In this document: piece by piece, positions 1 through 4,904 of the stretch
How positions within the stretch are numbered: the first letter of the stretch is position 1
Layout: every line of letters starts with the position of its first letter
Origin: an uncultured Phycisphaerales bacterium
GTDB taxonomy: Bacteria; Planctomycetota; Phycisphaerae; WQYP01
DNA: 5,664 bases
Direction of reading: 5' to 3'
NCBI GenBank assembly: GCA_937901265.1
Contig: CALCHA010000660.1
Span: forward strand, 1-5,664
The notes under the pieces: generated by a model
Told to the model about the DNA's origin: nothing
What the model saw: only the letters and a program-made list of their open reading frames with translations
Database searches by the model: none
Position numbers and translations under genes: made by a program

Positions 1-147
1 GACGTCGCCGGCCTGCAGCGGGCGGGTGAGGAAGGCCTTGCCGGCGTTTCCCGGATCGTCGCGCAGGGGCTGGCAATCGATGAAACCGGCGTCGATGGCG
101 AGGCCACAGAGATTGTCGCCTGGCTGGGCGATGACGGTGGTGGGCAT
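1..147 (-). CDS. LysM-like N-terminal module of a protein cut by the window edge (partial, C-terminus missing)
   Basis: The 49 visible residues start at an ATG (145-147) with an AAAGGA ribosome binding site six bases upstream. They form a LysM-like segment beginning MPTTVIAQPGDNLCG. It aligns without gaps to the N-terminus of the protease encoded at 1253-3214: Gly10, Leu13, Cys14, Gly21, Phe22, Cys25, Leu28 and Arg29 fall at the same residue numbers in both, and both segments end in a hydrophobic turn followed by a 'valine/isoleucine' strand typical of the end of a LysM. LysM domains usually bind peptidoglycan or chitin-like glycans, but in contractile-injection loci they also occur on structural or cargo proteins. 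Because only the N-terminus is present, what this module carries is unknown; a second effector is my inference. It follows the 342-residue gene by 51 bases and looks cotranscribed. The reading frame is solid; the LysM assignment is moderate because the segment is short and divergent. Confidence 0.75.
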   Translation of the reverse strand, partial: MPTTVIAQPGDNLCGLAIDAGFIDCQPLRDDPGNAGKAFLTRPLQAGDV

Positions 148-153
148 GGCGGA

Positions 154-159
154 TCCTTT
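154..159 (-). promoter_or_regulatory. Ribosome binding site of the 147-1 gene
   Basis: AAAGGA on the minus strand lies six bases before the ATG at 147. It sits in the octamer CCGAAAGG, which recurs at 1234-1241 in front of the 342-residue gene at almost the same distance from the start. It supports the ATG at 147 as the true start of a gene that is otherwise cut by the window. Confidence 0.6.
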
Positions 160-167
160 CGGAGCGG

Positions 168-185
168 CGGGCGACAGGGCGCCCG
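168..185 (-). other. Small GC hairpin in the gap before the second LysM-like gene
   Basis: CGGGCG and CGCCCG can pair into a 6-bp stem around a 6-base loop, between the stop of the 342-residue gene and the start of the next one. There is no T-tract after it, so it is not a convincing intrinsic terminator. In DNA this rich in G and C such a stem can arise by chance; at most it could modulate read-through or mRNA processing. Confidence 0.25.
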
Positions 186-198
186 GCGGGAAGAGGTC

Positions 199-1227
199 TC
201 AGGGAGTTGCGGGCCGCTGGTAGTAATCGTCGGGGCGGCGGGTGTCGGAGGCAAATGGTTCCCAGTGCAGGATGTCGATATGGTCCTGCTCGTGGGCGGC
301 GAAGTACTTCAGGAGTTCGGCGGGGAAGGGGCCATGGTAGAAGTCGATGGCCCTGGCGCAGCGCGTGACGTAGCCGTCAAGGTCCGCCTTGTCCGAGGCG
401 GGGAGGGGTTCGCGTTTGTCCGCCTGCGACTTGATCATGGCCAGGCCGGTGGTGAGGTCCGCGGCGATGGGCGGCGGAGAGCTGAGGTCGCAGTCGCGCT
501 GCAGGTGGATGACGGCGAAATGGACCATGTCGACGTAGGCGAATTTCTCGAGGCCGGTGTAATAAAGCCCCAGCTCGATGTGCCGCTTGTGATCGTCCTT
601 GATGGCCAGGATGTCCTCGCGCTTTTTCCTGGCCTTGAGAATGGTGGGCAGGCGATCTTCCTGAAGGTCCTTGAGGTTGAAATACTCGACCGCTTCGTCG
701 CCGCCCTTGTTCGCTTCGGGCTCCAGTTTTCTGGCCCGTGCGGCAAGGGCCTCGCTGAGCGGCTTGAGATCGGCGCCCGGGGGCAGGTGCACGAAGAGGT
801 CGACGAGCTGCGGATAAAATTTCAGGGCCAGCTCGTGGTTGCAGAGGTGTTTGTAGTAGGCCAGCAGAAGGTCGTGGAAATGGGGGTCGCCGAAGTCGCC
901 GATGATCTCGATGGCGGCGAGAGAGCGAACGTATTCGGGCTCGGTCTTTTCGTTTTTGTCGAGAATCGGCGCGGGCGGCGGCCCGGCGGCGAGCTGCGCG
1001 GCGCGGGCACGCAGATCGTAAAAGGCCATCAGTGGAACGGCCCGCTGCAGCGTCTTGGCGTTGAGCGGGCGGGCGGCGAAGGCTTTCTGCAGGAAGTCGT
1101 CGGCATCGGCGGGCTTGAGCCGTTTGGGCAGGGTCGCCAGGTCATACTTTCCACCAAAGAGATAGTTCTTGATCAGGGTCTCGGCCTGATCGCGCGACTC
1201 ATAGCCATCGGGGGGAACGGGGAGCAT
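199..1227 (-). CDS. Unknown 342-residue, probably helical soluble protein next to the protease effector candidate
   Basis: The start is ATG at 1225-1227 with an AAAGG ribosome binding site six bases away; the stop is TGA at 199-201. I do not recognise the family. There is no signal peptide and no membrane segment. The sequence is rich in Leu, Ala, Lys, Asp and Glu and reads as mostly alpha-helical, with a possible helical-repeat stretch around residues 100-150, a charged region at 185-215 (KARKKRED, KDDHKRH) and an aromatic-rich helix around 219-243. A Pro-rich link sits near residues 82-89. The C-terminus (about 309-342) holds AHEQDHIDILHWEPF and ends in DDYYQRPATP. It starts 25 bases after the stop of the LysM-protease and precedes a second LysM-like gene. 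In T6SS cargo islands this slot is often occupied by an immunity protein or an effector chaperone, so either is plausible by position; this is inference, not homology. A cytoplasmic location fits the lack of a signal sequence. A second effector is the alternative. Confidence 0.85.
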   Translation of the reverse strand: MLPVPPDGYESRDQAETLIKNYLFGGKYDLATLPKRLKPADADDFLQKAFAARPLNAKTLQRAVPLMAFYDLRARAAQLAAGPPPAPILDKNEKTEPEYVRSLAAIEIIGDFGDPHFHDLLLAYYKHLCNHELALKFYPQLVDLFVHLPPGADLKPLSEALAARARKLEPEANKGGDEAVEYFNLKDLQEDRLPTILKARKKREDILAIKDDHKRHIELGLYYTGLEKFAYVDMVHFAVIHLQRDCDLSSPPPIAADLTTGLAMIKSQADKREPLPASDKADLDGYVTRCARAIDFYHGPFPAELLKYFAAHEQDHIDILHWEPFASDTRRPDDYYQRPATP

Positions 1228-1233
1228 GGGGGA

Positions 1234-1238
1234 CCTTT
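1234..1238 (-). promoter_or_regulatory. Ribosome binding site of the 342-residue gene
   Basis: AAAGG on the minus strand lies six bases before the ATG at 1227, within the 25-base gap after the protease stop codon. The tight spacing supports translation from a shared transcript with the protease gene. Confidence 0.55.
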
Positions 1239-1252
1239 CGGAGGATCGGTGA

Positions 1253-3214
1253 TCAGCGCGGGGCGAGGGGCAGTTGACGCAGCGCGGCGAGGCGCGAGCT
1301 TCCCAAAGTGCGGAAGCGGGCCACCGGGTTGGGCGACCCGCTGCCCATCGTGATGATGCTGGCGTTGGAGTTGCCTGAGACGACCTGGAACTGTACGGTC
1401 AGCGGCGTGTCCGACATCCGCAGATGAAGGAAGGGAGGATTTCCCTCCTGCGACATGGCGGCCATCCATTCCGAAAAACCCAGGACGGCGTTGTTGGCGA
1501 TGCGGTTGCCCGCCCAATCCACCTCGGGGCTGCCACTGGTGGTGTGGATGGCGTCAAGCAGCACGTGGCCGGCCTCATGGGGAAGGACGGTGCGGCGGCC
1601 GGCGCCGTTGTTGTCGAGCAGCACGGCGAAGGTGAGCTCCTGGACGGGGCGGATGCGTGCGGTGAGCTGGCCGTAGGGGACCAGCCCATAACCGAGCAGG
1701 ATGTTGCCGTTGGCCATGGGTGCGAAGCGGTTGACGAGCAGAACGGAAAGATGGGAGCTGTTGTTGAAGTTGTAGTTTTTGGCGACGGCGCGATAGTCCA
1801 TTCCGCAGGTGTAGCGTGCCTCGGGCTCACGGTTGCCATACTCGGCGACGCCGTCGCGGACGTTGTTGTTGTTCCACAGGCCGGTGTGGGCGAGCTTGCA
1901 GTGGGAGTCGGTGGAGCTGGCACGCATGATGCGGGCGGGGTTGCCGTCGGCCTTGAACACCAGCAGGTCGCAGGAGCCGAAGTCGTTGGAGGAATTGGTG
2001 GTGGGCGGGTTGGGGGAAAGGCGGCAGGTGAAGCCGCGGGAACCCAGCGAGGAGGAGAGGGCGGCGGCTATCTCGGCAGGCTTTTTCTTCTTTTCGGTCG
2101 CCATCGTGATCGTGACGTTGCTCGTGCCGTTGAAGACGATGACCGTGATCTGTCCATCGCCCTTGGTTTTGACGCCGACGAAATCAGAGACGGTGATCAT
2201 GTTAAAAGGCAGAGCCACGTCGTGCACCCGGTTGTCGACCAGAACGATGCCGACATTGGCCTGGGCGAGGGTCTGGCGATAGCTGGTGAAGAGCATTTTC
2301 TGAATGGTGGCGGGGGTGATGATGGAGACGCCGGCACCGGCATCGCCGACACGGTAGACCTTCACCCGCAGCGCCATTTCATCCTTGCCGACCTCGGCCG
2401 ACGTGAAGGCGCGGCAGGTGTCTGGCGCGGGGGTGGCGCATTTGGGGCTGAGGCGTTCGGCGGTGACACGGGAGTCGAGAATTTCGATGGCGTTGATCGT
2501 GTTCAGCGGCAGGGCGGGCACGACCAGGGTCTGATCGGAGCGGTCGTCGGCGGGGTCGGTGCCGTCGGCCTTGCGGTTGGCCTGTTCGCTGGGATCGACG
2601 ACGAGACGCAGGTAGTGGGACTGGAAGAAGGGCGAGCCGGAGGCGACGGCGCGGCAGGTGACGGCGGGAAGGATGGTGCCCGGGCCGCTGTGGGTGATCC
2701 AGGAAGCAATCCGGGCGGAGGCGTCGAGAACGGGGGTCTGGGATTCCAGATCGACAGAGACCTCGGCGAGTCCTTTTTTGGCGGCGTCATCGTCGCGCAC
2801 GAGCAGCTTGAAGTGGTCGGGATCGGCGCTGGCGCCGGCATCGAATCCGAAGAAATTTTCATCCTTCCAGACGGTGGTGGCGAAACCGGTGCCCTGGCGC
2901 CCTGTGACGTAGTTGGAAATGGCGAGCTTGCGCTGCACGTCACGGGCGATGGCGACGAAGGGGGCGTTGTTGTGGTCCTGAATGATCCAAACCGTGGCGC
3001 TGGGGACGCCGAGACGGCGGAACTCGTGGCGTGCCTTGGTGGCACCGGGGACCTGCTTGTCAGTGGGGTCGGGGATGGTGATCTGGACGCTCGGGGGCAG
3101 CGGCGTGGCGATGCCGGGGTTGGCGGCGCGCAGCTTGGTGCAGTTTTTGAAACCATTCTGCACGCCGATGGTGCAGAGGGTTTCTCCGGCGCGGGTGGTG
3201 TAAGTTTGCGGCAT
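1253..3214 (-). CDS. LysM-like domain protein with a C-terminal metzincin-like zinc protease domain; candidate effector
   Basis: The protein has 653 residues. The frame is open further upstream, but ATG at 3214 is chosen because it has an AGGA site eight bases before it and gives a LysM-like domain from residue 5; the extension would overlap the preceding gene. Residues 5-48 are LysM-like (YTTRAGETLC, Asn32-Pro33, then a final V-I-T-I-P strand) with Cys14 and Cys25. Residues about 55-290 look beta-rich and of unknown function. From about residue 296 the layout resembles a metzincin: a helix (TPATIQKMLFTSYRQTLAQA), a strand ending in VLVDN, a long insert to about 480 with KKKK, NNNN (448-451) and several cysteines, then the strand HLSVLLVNRF (488-497). 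HEAGH is at 546-550 (catalytic Glu547), with His557 as possible third ligand and Met600 as possible Met-turn. His557 is one residue later than in canonical HExxHxxGxxH, and the Gly is absent; Glu582 is an alternative ligand. There is no signal peptide. Cleavage of target-cell proteins after injection is inferred from its PAAR-linked position. Confidence 0.85.
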   Translation of the reverse strand: MPQTYTTRAGETLCTIGVQNGFKNCTKLRAANPGIATPLPPSVQITIPDPTDKQVPGATKARHEFRRLGVPSATVWIIQDHNNAPFVAIARDVQRKLAISNYVTGRQGTGFATTVWKDENFFGFDAGASADPDHFKLLVRDDDAAKKGLAEVSVDLESQTPVLDASARIASWITHSGPGTILPAVTCRAVASGSPFFQSHYLRLVVDPSEQANRKADGTDPADDRSDQTLVVPALPLNTINAIEILDSRVTAERLSPKCATPAPDTCRAFTSAEVGKDEMALRVKVYRVGDAGAGVSIITPATIQKMLFTSYRQTLAQANVGIVLVDNRVHDVALPFNMITVSDFVGVKTKGDGQITVIVFNGTSNVTITMATEKKKKPAEIAAALSSSLGSRGFTCRLSPNPPTTNSSNDFGSCDLLVFKADGNPARIMRASSTDSHCKLAHTGLWNNNNVRDGVAEYGNREPEARYTCGMDYRAVAKNYNFNNSSHLSVLLVNRFAPMANGNILLGYGLVPYGQLTARIRPVQELTFAVLLDNNGAGRRTVLPHEAGHVLLDAIHTTSGSPEVDWAGNRIANNAVLGFSEWMAAMSQEGNPPFLHLRMSDTPLTVQFQVVSGNSNASIITMGSGSPNPVARFRTLGSSRLAALRQLPLAPR

Positions 3215-3222
3215 GGGCGAGG

Positions 3223-3226
3223 TCCT
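3223..3226 (-). promoter_or_regulatory. Ribosome binding site choosing the start of the LysM-protease
   Basis: AGGA on the minus strand lies eight bases before the ATG at 3214. It favours this start over an open upstream extension that reaches 3331 but overlaps the preceding gene in another frame and reads as a Pro/Ser-rich shadow. Confidence 0.5.
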
Positions 3227-3236
3227 GCGGAAGGGG

Positions 3237-3638
3237 TCAGCGGTTGACCCAGGCATCGGCGTCGAGCTTGGGGAAGGAGATCTGGCAGGTGCCGTCGGGG
3301 ATGCCCTCCACGCGGGCCATGCCCAGGACATCGAGGGTGCCGACTTTCACCTTGTTGTCCGGGGTGACGATCTTATATGTTTCGCCGGGGATGGGCTTGT
3401 CGTCCTCATCAACAAGACGAATTTCGACCCAACTGGTGAGGATTTCCTTATCTTCCGGGGTTTCGGGGGGTACGTAGGGGTCGACTGGCTGTTTGCCATA
3501 CTTGCCCTGGCCCTGCTGACGCTGCAGGGTCTTGAGATCTTCGACTTCGCCGGGGATGGCGTTGTCGGCATCGTGCGCCTCGGTCGCGGCGGCCGGGGGA
3601 ACGATGCTGCATTCAGTGCCATCCTTGGGCGAAGGCAT
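3237..3638 (-). CDS. Third of three tandem TTR-like small proteins (copy C)
   Basis: The protein has 133 residues starting MPSPKDGTECSIVPP. The frame is open far upstream, but the ATG at 3638 matches the MPSPKDG start of both paralogues and has a GGAG nine bases before it. Residues 1-68 are a low-complexity, Pro- and charge-rich segment (IPGEVE, QRQQGQGKYG, QPVDPYVPPETPE) that is probably flexible. From about residue 70 a compact beta-rich domain begins (WVEIRLVDEDDKPIPGETY), with DNKVKVGTLD and ending GTCQISFPKLDADAW. The strand-turn pattern, with a D-x-x-x-x-P-P/I-P-G turn and a following G-T-L-D, fits the transthyretin-like/carboxypeptidase regulatory fold. Known VgrG spike proteins can carry a TTR domain that docks a phospholipase effector; here the domain is stand-alone. 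It lies 22 bases before the LysM-protease, making that protein its most likely partner by position. Only two cysteines are present (Cys10 and one near 118), both shared by the other copies. Confidence 0.88.
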   Translation of the reverse strand: MPSPKDGTECSIVPPAAATEAHDADNAIPGEVEDLKTLQRQQGQGKYGKQPVDPYVPPETPEDKEILTSWVEIRLVDEDDKPIPGETYKIVTPDNKVKVGTLDVLGMARVEGIPDGTCQISFPKLDADAWVNR

Positions 3639-3647
3639 GGGCAAATA

Positions 3648-3651
3648 CTCC
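3648..3651 (-). promoter_or_regulatory. Ribosome binding site choosing the start of TTR-like copy C
   Basis: GGAG on the minus strand lies nine bases before the ATG at 3638. The distance is the longest of the three copies, so this copy may be translated somewhat less efficiently; that is inference from spacing only. Confidence 0.5.
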
Positions 3652-3672
3652 AGGAATAAGACAGGATCGGGC

Positions 3673-4077
3673 TCAAGCGTCGTTCCAGGCGCGGGATTCG
3701 AGCTTGGGGAAGGAGACCTGGCACTGGCCATCGGGAATGCCGTCGATGCGGGCGAAGCCGCGGGCATCGAGGGTGCCGACCTTGACCTTGTTGTCCGGCG
3801 TTGTGACCTTGTAGGTTTCTCCGGGGACGGGGTGATGCTCGGTATCGAGGAGTTCGATTTCAATCCAGCTGAGTTTTACTTCCGGATTCTCCGGGTCTTC
3901 CGGGGGAGGGATGTAAGGGTCGACGGGCTGGGTGCCATACTTGCCGGTGCCGCTCTGCCGCTGCTGCGCCTTGATCGTCTCAACCTCGCCGGGGATGGCA
4001 TCGTCGGCGTCCTTGGCTTCGGTGGCGGCGGCAGGGGGCACGATGGAACATTCGTCACCGTCTTTGGGGCTGGGCAT
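3673..4077 (-). CDS. Second of three tandem TTR-like small proteins (copy B)
   Basis: The protein has 134 residues starting MPSPKDGDECSIVPP. A TTG further upstream (4108-4110) is also in frame, but the ATG at 4077 has the strongest ribosome binding site in the window (GGAGGAG, five bases away) and matches the paralogues. Its first 58 residues are identical to copy A at 52 positions and to copy C at 47. The linker has an extra residue relative to A and C and reads PPPEDPENPEVKLS. The C-terminal domain begins WIEIELLDTEHHPVPGETYK, keeps the DNKVKVGTLD core and ends GQCQVSFPKLESRAW. Over the 61-residue domain it matches copy A at about 40 positions, so the domain has diverged more than the N-terminal segment. 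Its start is 71 bases after the stop of copy A (the widest gap in the window) and its stop is 34 bases before copy C. A role as a spike-associated adaptor is inferred from the PAAR neighbour and the fold resemblance. Confidence 0.88.
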   Translation of the reverse strand: MPSPKDGDECSIVPPAAATEAKDADDAIPGEVETIKAQQRQSGTGKYGTQPVDPYIPPPEDPENPEVKLSWIEIELLDTEHHPVPGETYKVTTPDNKVKVGTLDARGFARIDGIPDGQCQVSFPKLESRAWNDA

Positions 4078-4082
4078 GGCTA

Positions 4083-4089
4083 CTCCTCC
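4083..4089 (-). promoter_or_regulatory. Strong ribosome binding site of TTR-like copy B
   Basis: GGAGGAG on the minus strand lies five bases before the ATG at 4077. It is the closest match to the anti-Shine-Dalgarno sequence among the starts in this window and rules against the upstream TTG at 4108-4110. Confidence 0.75.
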
Positions 4090-4122
4090 GGGGGCGCGGG
4101 CGAGGGACAACAGGGATGGTCG

Positions 4123-4161
4123 TCAGGCGGGCTGCTCAGGCGGGCTCCTCACGCGGGCTCC
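4123..4161 (-). repeat. Three tandem 13-bp units over the stop codon of TTR-like copy A
   Basis: Read on the plus strand the units are TCAGGCGGGCTGC (4123-4135), TCAGGCGGGCTCC (4136-4148) and TCACGCGGGCTCC (4149-4161), with no spacer and one mismatch between neighbours. The unit at 4149-4161 encodes the last residues (Glu-Pro-Ala) and the TGA stop of copy A; the other two repeat this end, including a TGA, in the gap before copy B. Replication slippage at the end of the gene is the simplest origin. It lengthens the largest intergenic gap here. Confidence 0.85.
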
Positions 4162-4550
4162 CACGCTTCCTGGTCAAGCTTGAGGAAAGAGATCTGGCAA
4201 CTCCCGGCGACGATGTCGTCGACGCGGGCGTAGCCCTTGGCATCGAGGGTGCCCACCTTGACCTTGTTGTCGGGAGTGATGACCTTGTAAAGGGCGCCGG
4301 GGACGGGCTTGTCGGCTTCATCGACGAGGACGATCTCGATCCAGTGGGTCTTGATCTCCTTTTCCTCGGGCGTTTCGGGGGGAACATAGGGGTCCACGGG
4401 CTGGCTGCCATACTTGCCGGTGCCGCTTTGCCGTTGCTGGGCTTTGATGGTTTCCACTTCGCCGGGGATGGCATCGTCGGCGTCCTTGGCTTCGGTGGCC
4501 TCGGCCGGGGGGACGATTGTGCAGGCGGAACCATCTTTAGGACTGGGCAT
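4149..4550 (-). CDS. First of three tandem TTR-like small proteins (copy A)
   Basis: The protein has 133 residues starting MPSPKDGSACTIVPP. A GTG at 4569-4571 is in frame, but ATG at 4550 has a GGAG six bases upstream and matches the other two copies. Residues 1-68 form the shared Pro- and charge-rich segment (DADDAIPGEVE, KAQQRQSGTGKYG, QPVDPYVPPETPEEKE). Residues 70-130 form the beta-rich domain: WIEIVLVDEADKPVPGALYK, DNKVKVGTLD at 94-103, and GSCQISFLKLDQEAW at the end. The fold resemblance is to transthyretin-like or carboxypeptidase-regulatory domains, small beta-sandwiches often used for protein docking; no catalytic residues are apparent. Cys10 and Cys118 are the only cysteines. It follows the PAAR gene by 27 bases, so it is the copy closest to the spike tip gene. 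There is no signal peptide. Whether the three copies dock different cargo or assemble together cannot be told from sequence alone. Confidence 0.88.
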   Translation of the reverse strand: MPSPKDGSACTIVPPAEATEAKDADDAIPGEVETIKAQQRQSGTGKYGSQPVDPYVPPETPEEKEIKTHWIEIVLVDEADKPVPGALYKVITPDNKVKVGTLDAKGYARVDDIVAGSCQISFLKLDQEAWEPA

Positions 4551-4556
4551 GGGATG

Positions 4557-4560
4557 CTCC
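4557..4560 (-). promoter_or_regulatory. Ribosome binding site choosing the start of TTR-like copy A
   Basis: GGAG on the minus strand lies six bases before the ATG at 4550, inside the 27-base gap after the PAAR gene. It favours the ATG over the in-frame GTG at 4569-4571, which would overlap the end of the PAAR gene. Confidence 0.6.
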
Positions 4561-4577
4561 AGAGAGAACACTCGAGA

Positions 4578-4868
4578 TCAGCCGATGAGGACAGTGGGAC
4601 AGCCCATGACGATCGACCCGCCATGGGCGGTCGAGTCGCCCATGCGAGCGGCCGGTTTGCCGCCGATGGTGACGGTCGCGGAGCCGGCCGCGACCACATC
4701 GGGGGGGCCGACGCAGACGCACATGGACCCGACGGTGGCCGCGGGCATACCGCCGATGAGGACGGTGGGGGCACCCGGCGAACAGATGGGCCCGCCGACG
4801 TGGGGCACGAGGACGGTGACCATCGGGCAGACGTGCATATCGGTAAGGCGGGCGGCGGGTTGACCCAT
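4578..4868 (-). CDS. PAAR-domain spike tip protein
   Basis: The protein has 96 residues and is essentially one PAAR domain with nothing added at either end. It starts MGQPAARLTDMHVCP and shows the repeated PAAR pattern: Pro-Ala-Ala-Arg at 4-7 and again at 72-75, Gly-Gly-Pro at 25-27, PGAPTVLIGG at 31-40, PAATVGS at 42-48, a Cys-Val-Cys at 50-52, and HGGSIVMGCPTVLIG at the end. PAAR proteins fold into a small cone that caps the VgrG trimer of T6SS (or the spike of related contractile particles), with one zinc held near the tip by three histidines and a cysteine. Candidate ligands here are His12, His23, His82 and Cys90; which ones bind is not certain. The short form suggests it recruits cargo as a separate protein rather than as a PAAR-toxin fusion. 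The ATG at 4868 has an AAGGAG six bases upstream. The downstream TTR-like and LysM-like genes are the likely cargo or adaptors. Confidence 0.96.
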   Translation of the reverse strand: MGQPAARLTDMHVCPMVTVLVPHVGGPICSPGAPTVLIGGMPAATVGSMCVCVGPPDVVAAGSATVTIGGKPAARMGDSTAHGGSIVMGCPTVLIG

Positions 4869-4874
4869 GGGAGA

Positions 4875-4880
4875 CTCCTT
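4875..4880 (-). promoter_or_regulatory. Ribosome binding site of the PAAR gene
   Basis: AAGGAG on the minus strand lies six bases before the ATG at 4868, within the 36-base gap after the Pro-rich gene. It is a near-consensus site, consistent with good translation of the spike tip. Confidence 0.7.
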
Positions 4881-4904
4881 GCGAGGGGTGTGCGGGGCGA
4901 CAGG

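Noticed and set aside
168..185. Intrinsic terminator between the 342-residue gene and the second LysM-like gene
   Set aside because: The stem is only 6 bp and no T-run follows on the minus strand; it is kept only as a weak hairpin.
280..294. HEQDH in the 342-residue protein (residues 312-316) as a second HExxH zinc-protease motif
   Set aside because: An Asp directly before the second His is atypical of zincins, there is no supporting strand or third-ligand pattern, and it lies 26 residues from the C-terminus. A chance match is more likely.
265..1353. Plus-strand open frame (362 codons) opposite the 342-residue gene
   Set aside because: It crosses the end of one minus-strand gene and the whole of another's start, and its composition (Gly, Val, Glu, Asp) is that of an antisense shadow in high-GC DNA.
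1424..3247. Long plus-strand open frame (607 codons) opposite the LysM-protease gene
   Set aside because: It is Gly/Val/Asp-rich with no recognisable domain and is the mirror of a GC-biased minus-strand gene. The minus frame has LysM-like and HEAGH motifs and a ribosome binding site.
3639..3863. Upstream extension of TTR-like copy C to an ATG at 3863
   Set aside because: The extra 75 residues are Pro/Ser/Arg-rich shadow of copy B in another frame; the paralogue start MPSPKDG and its ribosome binding site at 3648-3651 fix the start at 3638.
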